64,000 nt of DNA from Solen grandis (lineage: Eukaryota; Mollusca; Bivalvia; Adapedonta; Solenidae). Under the pieces are notes generated by a model. It ran no database searches. It saw nothing but the letters and a program-made list of their open reading frames with translations, and was not told where the DNA came from. Shown one piece after another: positions 33,836-44,285 of the stretch (positions within the stretch are counted from its first letter, which is position 1; each line of letters starts with the position of its first letter). The stretch spans positions 28,953,584 through 29,017,583 of the forward strand of contig CM037777.1 in NCBI GenBank assembly GCA_021229015.1, given 5' to 3'. Position numbers and translations under genes: made by a program.

Positions 33836-33866
33836 CACTTATATAAGCGTTTTGAGATGCCTTTAA
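33136..33866. mobile_element. TTAA-flanked foldback element with about 155-bp arms
   Basis: TTAA lies at both ends (33136-33139, 33863-33866). The inverted arms run from AGGTATCTCGAAACCC inward to CCAAGTGTATGT at about 33291, mirrored from about 33699. They include the long shared block CAGGCTGCCACAGTCTGTCA. Each arm carries a homopolymer, C13 on the left and a G tract of about 33 on the right. The A-rich centre has no ORF. It is a non-autonomous DNA transposon. The TTAA boundary suggests piggyBac-like mobilisation, but the termini lack a clear CCC. Confidence 0.78.
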
Positions 33867-34978
33867 GCTAAAAACAACAACTAAGCTGGACATTAAAATG
33901 TAATTAGCATCGAAACAATTTCACTAGAGCCCAAAAGAATTAATAATAATAATAATAAAACTACTTTGACGAAATCTACGCAACAATTTTTTTAATTTAC
34001 GTTTCTCTTCATGTATAATGTTTTAATTCTTGCATTAAAAGCGGGCTAATTAGCTGCCGGCAGGTTGATGAATTATCAGGTATGAAAAATTGTCAATTTC
34101 GTTTTTGAAAAAGTTATAAAGGTAATGATTTTTTTTTGCTGTAGCAAACCTCAGATTAGATGCATACCTCTCGGTAGCCATGCAAATTAAACTTAATCAG
34201 AAATGGGTTGTGTTACTAAATGTCATCAGCTTTGCTATTTTTACGTAACTTTTTAAGTATTATTTTTATGAAACTAACTCCTAAATAATTTTTTTCTGAA
34301 AGGAATAAATACAAACAGCAGGCCGATACATCATCATGTTCCCTTTTGAATATTTACGAATATAATAATCTACATGTATGTGTATTCATGGTCTCTTAAT
34401 AAATAGACCCTGGTGTATTTTAAATTTATAAAATCATGAATATGAAATGAAAGAATTTGAAAATTTCAATCTGCCAAATTTTGGGACAATCCATATTTTG
34501 GGACAATGTATATGTAGATTATGCATGATCACTAATTCAAATCAAATCCAGGTAATCAGTCATTGAGCAATGTTAGTGATAAGTCGATGAATACGAAATA
34601 CTAATGCACAGAAAACACAACTTATGTGCGAAATAAAACGGATATTAAAGAGTTCATATTAAATATCAACATCTTTGATTACTGAATATTATTTGTTTTG
34701 TTACTGATTTAACACTTAGAAAAAAAAAATGTACCAAAAATCGACACGCAGAAGGGCCCATGCAACCGCCCGACCCTAAAACGTGCGCCTGATATTTTTT
34801 TTTATCTGGGAAGTCTGTGTGTGAAGGCTGCTTCCAGATCGACAATTAGACTGTCAAGATTACCAGGTTCGAACCTAATACAGCATATACCCGGTATTCT
34901 CTTCAACATATTTGACAAAATATGTTTAAAGTGATTTTTTTCCTCAGATTTAAACAAAACTCTTTTACAATGTTGAGT
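33867..34978. other. AT-rich spacer
   Basis: Non-coding AT-rich sequence with a short (AAT)n near 33942-33957. I see no gene or recognisable transposon. Confidence 0.45.
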
Positions 34979-35795
34979 CTAAAACTGCTGGCAATGTACT
35001 CCCGATGGAAATTGATGAGCCTCGGGAGGCGTCGGGATCAGGTTCCCCTGTGTCCCGCTGAAGATTCGAAAGCGTTGCGAGCCATGTGGAGTCATTGGGA
35101 GGCCTCGGGGAAACCAGGCCGGGGAACATAAGCATAGCTTCCCGGAAGCTCCTTGGAAGCATTCATGGAGATTCCGCGAAATATTTTTTCCTCCGAGGAA
35201 CCCCAGGCTTCGGTGATGTCTCGAAGGTACGGAGACCTTTCTGTGACACATTCCAGATCTTGTGATAGAATCTCAGAATATTCGCAAGAAAATCGGCAAG
35301 CGCACTCTAAAATTGTTTGCTTTTTTTGGTCAACTTTAGACTGAGACGGTCAAAAAGGCCATGGGGCATTGCTGGGGGCATCCTCATAAACCCCGAAAGT
35401 CTACCCTTGATTTTGTCCATAACCAAAATCTCCTAATCCTCCATAATCTTCCCGAGGCACCTAGGATGGTTCGATAAAATGATACATCCCCTAATCTACG
35501 GGGATATTCCCCCGATGATGTTTCAAGTTCGATGAAGCTCCTATTCACCTTCCCCGATCATCGGATACAAGGCCATTGTACCATAACCGAAACATCAGTG
35601 AACGTTTCAACGGACCAATCCCAAAGCTTCTCATAGGACTGCTCCATCTTTTGGGTTCAAACATCTGATGCCATCGGCAGAAAATTTGTGTATTTCCACA
35701 ACGCCGATGATTTTTCTCCAGTGGGACCTAGGCATTAGATCCATGGTCTTCAAGTTTAAAAAAAAAAGAAAAAAAAAAAGAAAAAAAAAGAAAAG
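34979..35795 (+). repeat. Unassigned GC-rich block ending in an A-rich tail
   Basis: Composition changes sharply from AT-rich surroundings to GC-rich sequence full of TCGGGA/CCCCGA-like words (for example CCTCGGGAGGCGTCGGGATC near 35021). It ends in an A-rich tract at about 35756-35795 with regularly spaced G. Frames on both strands are open for 60-90 codons but show no known motif. A retrotransposed non-coding unit or old transposon fragment is possible. I cannot name it. Confidence 0.4.
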
Positions 35796-35967
35796 CACAT
35801 AAAAACTTTCACTTGTATCCCCAGATACTCTTCAGAATGCATCTCCATCACAATAAAACCCTTTTTTTTCGAGGGAAGCATGCCCCCGGATCCCCCCCGC
35901 TAGCACTCACATCACATTCAGACTTTGCCCCCCCCCCCCCCCAGTGGAAAAATTCTGGATCCGGGCC

Positions 35968-36067
35968 TGGTTCTACCCGGGTACCTCTGTGTACTCGGGG
36001 TCTTCCTCCACCTGTAATTAGCTGGACGTCGCTATATGATTGAAATACTATCGCAGCGACGGTAAAC
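35968..36067 (+). mobile_element. Family A SINE fragment
   Basis: It starts at CTGGTTCTACCCGGGTACCT and ends at GCAGCGACGGTAAACACAAA, matching the 3' half of 31706-31954. Confidence 0.85.
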
Positions 36068-36119
36068 ACAAATACAACAACTGACTTCGGTAAAATATTT
36101 GTCACAGGGTGAAAAAAAT

Positions 36120-36196
36120 GTGCAGCTTGACCGAGATACGAACCCGGGGACTTTGGCTTAGAGGGCGAATGCTCTACTGACTGAGTTACCTGGCAG
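36120..36196 (-). mobile_element. tRNA-like SINE head
   Basis: The minus strand reads CCAGGTAACTCAGTCAGTAG, GAGCATTCGCCCTCTAAG and a B box GGGTTCGTATC. The body continues leftward with CACCCTGTGACAAATATTTT. Acceptor pairing is poor, so it is treated as SINE-derived. Confidence 0.55.
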
Positions 36197-36357
36197 CTTA
36201 CACATCTTTCTACCCTATTGCGAGTAATTGTGAAACATTAAAAAATGATGCCTCAACAACTGCTGTTCTTACTAAATTACAGATACCAGAATTAAAGCCT
36301 GAACAAAAGGAAGTTGATTTGGGACTTTGTGGTAGTTCTCCCTACAGGACACCATCT

Positions 36358-36473
36358 TGATAGTATTTCAATCATATAGCGACGTCCAGCTAATTACGGG
36401 TGGAGGAAGACCCCGAGTACACAGAGGTACCCGGGTAGAACCACCGACCTACCGCAAGCCAGCTGGAAGGCTT
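36358..36473 (-). mobile_element. Family A SINE cut by assembly gap
   Basis: Reverse complement of the SINE 3' half (GACGTCCAGCTAATTACGGG, then CCACCGACCTACCGCAAGCC). It runs into the N block at AAGGCTT, so its head is unsequenced. Confidence 0.85.
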
Positions 36474-36573
36474 NNNNNNNNNNNNNNNNNNNNNNNNNNN
36501 NNNNNNNNNNNNNNNNNNNNNNNNNNNNNNNNNNNNNNNNNNNNNNNNNNNNNNNNNNNNNNNNNNNNNNNNN
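36474..36573. other. Assembly gap, 100 N
   Basis: Exactly 100 N, a conventional placeholder for a gap of unknown size. It removes the 5' part of the left LTR and the end of a SINE. Confidence 0.99.
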
Positions 36574-36801
36574 GATAGTATTTGTAAACTTATTTATAAT
36601 GCATTTATTTATTTTTGTAATTGTTTTCTTTAGAATTGTTAAAATTGTGAAAACTAACTTTTAGAATTTTTAGTGTTGAAATTTATTTAAATATTGCAAT
36701 TCATTTCTGTTTTAGATTTTTTTTCTCTCTTCAAAATAAAAACATCATGTACATTGAACTTGCACCGGCTAAGTTTTCTTTATTTTAAACCCCGGTCAAC
36801 A
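36574..36801 (+). repeat. Left LTR, 3' part
   Basis: GTATTTGTAAACTTATTTAT through ACCCCGGTCAACA matches the right LTR at 44051-44285. The LTR end is followed by a primer-binding-site-like TTGGCGATCACGG at 36802-36814. The matching tRNA is not identified. Confidence 0.85.
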
Positions 36802-38558
36802 TTGGCGATCACGGCTTCAAAACCGGGCGGGGCAGAGGATTTGCACCTGAGACCACCTGAGAGGCGAGTTCCTGCACGTGTCCATTGGCGAGAGGGGAGA
36901 AGAGGGCTTCCTAGACGTACAGCGATTTAGAGAGGTCATTTTCTTTCTCTTTTGGCGCCGACAGTGGTTTTTTTTTGTATGTGGCCACATTTGTGCATTT
37001 TTTAGTGCTTTAGTGCTCGTGAGCGCGCACGTGGCGTGCACGTGATGAAGTTGAAGTGCTGCCTGGTCGTACGTACCTGAGTGTTGGACGATGTGGGCTT
37101 CCAATAAGTACCGCACTTAATGTCAACTACGGATGTCATTAAGTTATTGTTAACTCAACGTTGGAATTTTCGTCGTTGGAGAAGAACAATTTATTTTATA
37201 GTAACGATTTTCTCTTTTGTTACCATAGTTGTCCAATGACATTGTCACGTGTTTTGGTATTTTTCATGTATACCTAATTGTAATCTTCAGTACAATAATA
37301 GTGATTTCATTTTTGTTAAATATGAGAATTCAGGTCAGTTTGAGGTTTCATACTCCTTATTGAAATTAGCCCGTAAATTTTTCATCATATCCGTTTTTAC
37401 GTTTTTTCAACCAGTTACTTTGGTGCGCTCCGCTTAGTCAGCTATTTGGATTTCCCTTTTGCTATATTAAGATTTATGTAAATTAGTAACCTAATAATGC
37501 AGTGTAGAAGCGCAACCTGTTTTCGTCTGGCACATGCGGTGAGATTTTGATTCTTTTATCACATTTGTTATTTGGTTAAGGGTCTGTAAAGTTTTTTTAA
37601 TTGTATTTGAATAGACTTTTACAGCATGTAGTGTCAGTTTTTGCTGATAGGTCCGTTTTTCATTTGTACATTCACTTAACAGACTTTCCTTTTGTTTTTT
37701 TTTTTTTTTTTTTTTTTCTTTTTAAGGTCAAGCGTGAAATCTGTAATCTGGTTAAGACTTAATGAGTTTTTGATACTTGATACTTGTTTCATTGGAAAAG
37801 AAGCTTGTTTTGATTATTTTTTTCTTCGGCGTAAATTAGATAACTTGATATTGTTTTTTTTTCTATTCTCTCACTCAAGGGCAATTAACTCATGATTACT
37901 ATTGTTTTCATCCATGATTTCTTCTTTCAATCATCATTACCTCCCTTTCTTTACATATACTTGTTGTATAGTTTGATACATAGAGATTATTTAACACTGA
38001 TTGATATTGATGTTATAGAGGTGTATAGTAGAATGCTTTAGTCACTTTGTATATTTATTGTGTTGAATTTCTTCAGTTATATTTAAGCATATTGGGCGGT
38101 GGACTTGCAATGTCATTTAGATTTTTGGCATCTAAGATATTTTTCTGGATTATTGTTTTGATTTGTAAGGAAATAGATTATTTGTTCTCATTTATTTCCA
38201 AAACATTGAAATAGGTACTTTTTGGGACTGTATTACTTCGTTATTTTCACTTTGCACTTAACCTCCAATCTTTGCTAACACTTCTCTCACAGGTTCTAGG
38301 TTCGAGTCTGAGTATGAGTGTCCATGTTGCTGTGAGTTTACATGTTCTTGTTTGTCCATGATTATGTGTTTTATTGTGATTCAGTGTTTATTATCTTATT
38401 TTATTTTTATTCATTGACTTTGAATTTGAAACTGATTTGAGATGGATCTGGTCAGTCTTACTTAGATGTTTTATTTAATTATTATTTTTCTAAGCTTAAT
38501 TTATTTTTCAGCTAGATAGTAGGTCCAAATTTATTTGTATTGATTTCTTTCATTCATT
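36802..38558 (+). other. Retrotransposon untranslated leader
   Basis: This T-rich 1.75-kb stretch between LTR and gag has no long ORF. A second PBS-like word, TGGCGCCGACAGTGG, lies near 36953. Confidence 0.5.
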
Positions 38559-39512
38559 ATGGCTGAGGGTGGAAAGAAAGAATCCCAAGAGGAAACCACA
38601 CCTTTACAAAAAGAGAGTTTCCAATCCTTGTTTACGCCTAAAGGCAGAGGTCTTCTTTTGTCTCAAATGGTTCATGAAGAGTCCAGAGTATTAAATATGA
38701 CCTCTATTGTGCCCAAATTTCCACCATTCGCAGGTGATGATTTACTCCAAAGGGCGAGTGCTCATACATTGAGTTGAGATATGAGGTAAAATGTTGTTTG
38801 GGTGACCCAGAGTAGTCCCAGAGTAGTATTTTGCAGGCACTTAGGAGATCTGTAAGGGGTACTGCTCGTCGCTTGGTCATTCCTATGGGTGAGACAGCTA
38901 CTGTCGATGACATTTTAGGCAAGCTGGATGCCATGTTTGGTGCAGGGATTTTTCAATGTGAGACAGTCTCCTGAGGAATCTGTGACATCATTTGCTTGTC
39001 TTTTGTATAGTGCTATTCAGAATGGTCAAATTACTCCAAAGAATGATTTATTACTTAATAAATTTTGGACGTCATTAACAAATGATCAACTTTAGTCTCA
39101 GACCAGACATAAGTATAATACAATTTTAGACTTCAATGTTCTTTTGAGAGAAATTAGAATCATTAAAAAAGAACTAAGTTTATCTAGGTCCGTTTCTTCC
39201 AAGAGTAAACTTCATACAAATCCAGTGGGTGTTCAGCTTGGAATGGAAGATAGGTTCCGTCAGTTGGAAACATCTTTGAAGAATGAGATCAGTAAGGTTG
39301 AGGCTAGGTTAGAGAACAAGTATGAGACAAAGTTAGATGAGATTTTAAGGAGGTTAAGTGGTACTGGACAACGGTCAACAGCAGTTAATCAGACGTCCAG
39401 TTACCAGCCACACCAAACCCGCTCCAATAGTGGCAGACGTGGTTGGTGGGGACAAGGGTACCACTCTAGCCGGGGTAGAGGTTATGGCTCTAACACATAT
39501 AACCAGAGGTAA
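38559..39512 (+). pseudogene. Retrotransposon gag remnant
   Basis: An open frame from ATG 38559 contains PKFPPFAGDD, typical of the gag N-terminus. It breaks at 38775; sequence related to gag continues in other frames with several stops. The last part (39144-39512) is open. It is charged and coiled-coil-like (LETSLKNEISKVEARLENKY), then Gly/Arg/Trp-rich (GRRGWWGQGYHSSRGRGYGS), as expected for an RNA-binding tail. No CCHC knuckle is seen. Confidence 0.75.
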
Positions 39513-39551
39513 TCGGTCAAAAGAGCAACCGCTGCATTCGGGGACCAAACT

Positions 39552-40049
39552 ATGGCTGGTGACTGTGTTGGTCCAGCAAAAGATTTGTTGTCGAGATTTG
39601 TTGGGGAGTCGAGCCAGAGTACAATATACATTAATGGCAAAGAATTTATCTGTTTGAAAGGTACTGGGTCAATGATTTCATTCATTATTGAAAGTTCTAT
39701 TAGGTCTTTGCCAGAGATTCAGGAATTTTTTCCTTTAGATAATTAAGGATTAGATATTTATTTTGCTGATGGTGCAAAATTGCAGTATACTGGATATATT
39801 GAATGTACTTTATCAGTTCCTTTTTCAGAATTTAAGGTAAATATTCCAATGTTGGTGACTCCAAACAACAAATTTTCGAAATCATGTCCTGTTATTATAG
39901 GAACAAATGTTATTAGACTTTTCAGGGATTGCTCTGAATCGTATGATTTACCGTCAGAATGGGGAACTGCGGTCACATGTCAGTCCTTTCCTGCCAAGCT
40001 TTATGGCAAGAAAACCCTTCAATTAGTCCTTACAAGACATCGACTCTGA
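39552..40049 (+). pseudogene. Retrotransposon aspartic protease remnant
   Basis: FICLKGTGSMISF aligns with the usual L-x-DTGS active site, but the catalytic Asp is Gly here. A stop at 39744-39746 divides it. The second part has CPVIIGTNVIRLF, resembling the conserved ILG-x-DF/L region. Non-functional. Confidence 0.75.
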
Positions 40050-40329
40050 CATGTGTTGTCAGGAATGTTGATCATGGCATTGCAAAAGTAGTGACAGAAA
40101 ACTCAGAAAATAGCAATCCTGGTTATTTGGTCTGCCAATGGCTTGTAAAGATGAAGCTGTCTGGTTCTTTTGCCAGAATTGCTGTCAAGGTCTGCAACAT
40201 GATTGCAAAGCCAATAACAATTCAGCCAAAGACAGCTGTTTGCCAAATCACACAGGTTGAGGTAGTAGACAGTTTGGCATCTGAGTTGCCTAGCTCTAAA
40301 TCCAAGGAAACTGTAGTGTTGATTTGGGT

Positions 40330-40857
40330 ATAAAAATCAATCAAGACAACCTCACACCTAAACAGCTCCTTAGGGCTCACCAAGTGTTGGGCAACTGGAA
40401 ACATGTGTTTTCCACTGGTTTTTCAGATTGGTTGTACTGATCTCCTTGAGCACAACATTGTAATGGAGGATGACAGGCTTCTCGAACTAAGAAGGATGCT
40501 TATATGCTTCCAAGGTTCGATGACATTGTTGACTCTCTAGTTGGTTCTACAATGTTCTCAAAACTTGACCTTAGGTCAGGTTACTGGAATGTGAAAATGG
40601 AGGAAAGCAGCATTCCGTATACTGCATTCTCTGTCGGAAACTTGTGTTTCTACGAATGGACCCGTATTGGTTTTGTGCTGATGAATGCATGTGCAACATT
40701 TCAGCGTTTAGCTGAGCGCACAATGGGTGAATTACACCTGCCATCTGTGTCGTATCTAGGGCATACCATATCTGCTGCTGATATACACACAGATCCTGAA
40801 AATTCCTTGGATTTGCAGGGTATTACCGCCGCTTTATGGAGAATTATGCCACCATAG
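40330..40857 (+). pseudogene. Retrotransposon reverse transcriptase remnant, catalytic box deleted
   Basis: MFSKLDLRSGYWNVKM and PYTAFSVGNLCFYEWTRIGF are Gypsy RT motifs. Directly after GELHLPS the frame continues with SYLGHTISA, which normally lies well downstream of the YLDD catalytic box. So that box and about 30 residues are deleted. Upstream RT sequence is frameshifted. Confidence 0.85.
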
Positions 40858-41462
40858 CTGATTCTCTGAATGCGCTGCTCAAAAGGCATTGCCTTAATGG
40901 TAAGAAGGGGTCTAAAAAAAAGAAAATTCCTGTAAAGTGGACCTGGGGTAAAGACCAGCAGACAACTTTCGATACCCTTGTAGAGAAGCTGACCACTGCC
41001 CCAGTTCTGGCTTTTGCGGATTACACCAAAGATTTCATTCTGCACACTGATAGCTCTGGTACTGGTCTTGGAGCGGTCTTGTACCAAAAGCAGGATGATG
41101 GCTTAGAGCGTGTAATTGCACATGCGAGTCGAAGTTTGAGACCAAGTGAAAAGAAATATCCGGCCCACAAGTTGGAATTTCTTGCACTGAAGTGGGCTGT
41201 CACAGAAAAGTTCAATGGCTACCTCTGGGGTAACACTTTTGAGGTAGTTACCGACAACAACCCACTTACCCATGTGCTTACCACTGCTAAGCTGGATGCC
41301 ACTAGTCACCGTTGGGTAGCCGCTTTGGCAGATTTCAACTTCTCCCTCAAGTATAGAGCTGGCAAGTTGAATACGGATGCTGATGGTTTGTCACGCATCC
41401 ATGTGGTGTTTCCAGAAGTCATGCAAGCTATTTGTTATCAGTTCCTGCTGATGTGCCACTAA
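40836..41462 (+). pseudogene. Retrotransposon RNase H domain, best-preserved part
   Basis: This 208-residue open frame contains ILHTDSSGTGLGAVLYQ (first Asp), KLEFLALKWAV (Glu), VTDNNPL (Asp) and KYRAGKLNTDADGLSR (final Asp). All RNase H acidic residues look present. It has no start signal of its own and is part of the broken pol. Confidence 0.88.
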
Positions 41463-41599
41463 CCACTTGTGTGTCTGCTGGTTGTTTGCCTCCTTCGGCT
41501 GAGGAGGCTGAGAATCAGTATGACAACTTCCAGATTGTTGACTAGAAAGTGGAACAAGCACGTGACAAAGTATTATCCAGGGTCTCAAGCCTTCTTCGT

Positions 41600-42833
41600 A
41601 GTGGTCTCCGCCACAGGGAGCAGGAACTTAGGTGTGAGCCTTGGCAGGTACAGCGATTCCTTAGGGATTCCTTAGTCTAACCATTGAGAGCGGAGTGCTG
41701 TACAGGACCACTACGCAAGATGGTCAGCCTTGTAGACAGTTGGTTCTACCAGTGTCATACCGTAAACTTGCCTTAAAAGGAGTACATGAGGATGCTGGTC
41801 ATCCTGGCAATGAAAAGACACTGTGGCTCGCTAGGCAACGATTTTATTGGCCTGGTCTTGAGAAAGACGTTGTTGCCATGGTAGAGGCTTGTAAACGTTG
41901 CATTTGCAGAAAAAGCCCTATCCAAACCGCGGAATTGGTAAGACTTCTAGGCCAATGGAACTTGCGTAGACTATCTTACACTAGAAATGTCTGATGGCGG
42001 ATTCGAGAACATACTGGTAATCACAGATCATATTTACCAGGTATGCCTAGGCAGTCCCTTGCAAAATTCAGACCGCGCAAACCACTTCCAAAGCCCTATA
42101 TGATCACTTTTTAAAGGTATTACTCCTTTCCTGAGAAACTGCATAGTGATCAAGGCAGAAACTTCGAAAGTAAGGTTATTTGTGAGCTTTGCAAACTTGC
42201 CTGCCGGCATTGCAAAAACACGTACAACTCCGTACCATGCTTTGTCTAATCCATCTGAACGCTTTAATCAGACACTTTGAAGATGCTTGGCACACTAGAA
42301 GCTGACCAAAAACATGACATATATCCTGTATGGCTCCCTCGTACAGGCTTATAACGCAATTAGGATTTACGCAACTGGATTTTCCCCTCACTACCTGATG
42401 TTCGGATGTCACCCCAGACCCCAGGCTTGCTGTCGGTTCATATTTATGTACCCGACCAAAGCTAGGACATGCTGATCATAAGTCATATGCTAAAAAACTT
42501 AAGAGCAGGTTGCAGTTTGCTTACAAACTGTCCGCTGCTGAGTCGGCAAAACCAGGAGCAAAGGGAAAGCTCTATTATGATTAACGTGCCAAAGCTTCCA
42601 CATTGGAAGTCGGTGACCGGGTGCTGGTTCTGTCTGTTGGCAATAAAGGCAAACATAAATTAGCAGACAGGTGGGAAGAATAACCTTACTGTATTGTTTC
42701 TATTCCCAATCCAGGTATTCCAGTCTATGATGTGCAACAGGAGGATGGTCAGGGCAAGATTCGAACCTTGCACCGCAACATGTTGGTGCAATTCAATGCC
42801 CTGCCTCCTGATCCAGCCCCGGCTGCACATTAA
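41600..42833 (+). pseudogene. Retrotransposon integrase remnant
   Basis: The N-terminal HHCC finger is visible (HEDAGH...CKRC at about 41785-41905), with LARQRFYWPG. The core is scattered over frames with stops; the region with NPSERFNQTL carries the third catalytic-site neighbourhood. The C-terminal part contains VGDRVLVLSVGNKGKHKLADRWE, a typical chromodomain-proximal/GPY-type region. Several frameshifts make it inactive. Confidence 0.85.
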
Positions 42834-42860
42834 AGACAAGGAAAACCTAACAACAAGCCT

Positions 42861-43370
42861 GTGGGTAAATTACAAATGGTACCCGAGTGTGACTCGGATT
42901 CCAGTTCGAGTTCTTGTTCTGGGATTTATATAGTTCCCCAGAAACGGAGGTTGCGAAACCTCTACCGTGGTAGCTCCCAACCTACCCAGAATGCAGACAG
43001 TGTTCCCACTGTCCGCAGTGCTAACAGTGTCACTACTGTCCGTAGAGATATACCTAGTGAGTCGTCTTCAAATTCTGTTAGGGATCAACCTCGTGACTTA
43101 TCAGAGCAGTATTTTGGCACATTGAATGTTCCTACTGCTTTAAGAGCTGAGCAGTCCTCTGTGCTCAACCCTTGGGATCAGGCCACTACGCCTATACTTG
43201 GGGTTACTGAGCCGATCGAGCCACAGCGCTCGACAAGAGTCCGCAAGGCACCGGACCGACTTGGCCAGTTGGTTTTTCAGCTTACAACTGCACATAATCC
43301 ACCACATTCTGATTCTGCCATTTTGTTTGATTGGTGCACTATTATCCGGTTTTATTTGTACCTATTGTGA
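42861..43370 (+). pseudogene. Retrotransposon pol C-terminal tail
   Basis: A 169-codon open frame, Ser/Thr/Asn-rich, ends near QRSTRVRKAPDRLGQ. That basic RST-R-x-R-x-PDRL signature is common at the end of Gypsy pol proteins. It fixes the end of the coding region just before the 3' LTR. Confidence 0.75.
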
Positions 43371-43660
43371 CCTTATTTTTAGCCATTATTTTCAGATTAT
43401 ATTTAATTCTAGCTTGTTGCTGACAGCATATTTTGCAAAAGACCATATGTAAATTAGTTAATATTTCAGCAAGAGCCACTGTGCTGTTTAGTTATAAGCA
43501 GTATGGAATTTTCTGTTTCATAGCAAATTGTGGATGGTTTTATTCCTACCAATTTATGTTGTTTTTAGGACAATTGTGTTATTTAATTGTTAGATCTAGG
43601 CATAATGAACCTTTGGGTGCATTTTGAAATGCCAGGAGACATTTTCCCCCAGTGAGGGAG

Positions 43661-44285
43661 TGTGTAACTCAGGTTTCATTCTTCAATATTTCAACATTCT
43701 TCATTAGTCTTCATTATGCATTTTGTCCTAAACCTGTATGTTGTGTATTAAGTGTGTGTTTAGTCATGATTGGTTTCCAGTCTTGGTTATGTCCTGCCTC
43801 TGTCCATTGTAAATACATGTCTGGAGTGAATGAGTGGTCTGGTCAGTTTTGGAACTGGTTGGGCAGCCTTACTACATTATCAACAACTAAAATTACTAAC
43901 CAATCACATTTCATATCTTTCAACCACCTGACTTACTGTCCAGTTGACATCACATTTGGCTAAGACTTGGACCTGTTAACGTCTCTGCACAGCAGAAAGC
44001 TTATAAAGAAAATTATAAATTCCTTGGTGCAACCTACCCGGTTTTTTTTTAAGATAGCATTTGTAAACTTATTTATAATGTATTTATTTAGTTTTGTAAT
44101 TGTTTTCTTCAAATGCCTATCTATAATTCGGAAGTGTGAATTGTTAAATTGTGAAAAGTAACTTTTTAGTGTTGAAATTTATTTAAATATTACAATTCAT
44201 TTCTGTTTTAGGTTGTTTTTTTCTCTCTTCAAAATAAAAACATTGAACCTGAATCGGCTAAGTTATCTTTATTAAAAACCCGGTT
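43661..44285 (+). repeat. Right LTR
   Basis: It starts TGTGTAACTC just after a purine-rich tract (AGTGAGGGAG). The 3' 235 bp matches the left LTR. AATAAAA near 44232 is a likely polyadenylation signal. Confidence 0.8.

Larger units (their letters stand above)
36574..44285 (+). mobile_element. Defective Ty3/Gypsy-type LTR retrotransposon
   Basis: The element has a partial left LTR (36574-36801), a long leader, gag, protease, reverse transcriptase, RNase H and integrase in Ty3/Gypsy order, and a right LTR (about 43661-44285). All ORFs are broken, key motifs are missing, and the two LTRs differ by substitutions and a roughly 25-bp insertion in the right copy. It is an old, immobile copy. The left boundary is lost in the N gap, so no TSD can be checked. 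Confidence 0.92.

Noticed and set aside
34922..35344. Several overlapping 60-90-codon ORFs on both strands
   Set aside because: Open frames on both strands are expected from the GC-rich composition; none has a recognisable motif.
36357..36578. ORF running into X residues
   Set aside because: It is a SINE read into the N gap, not a gene.
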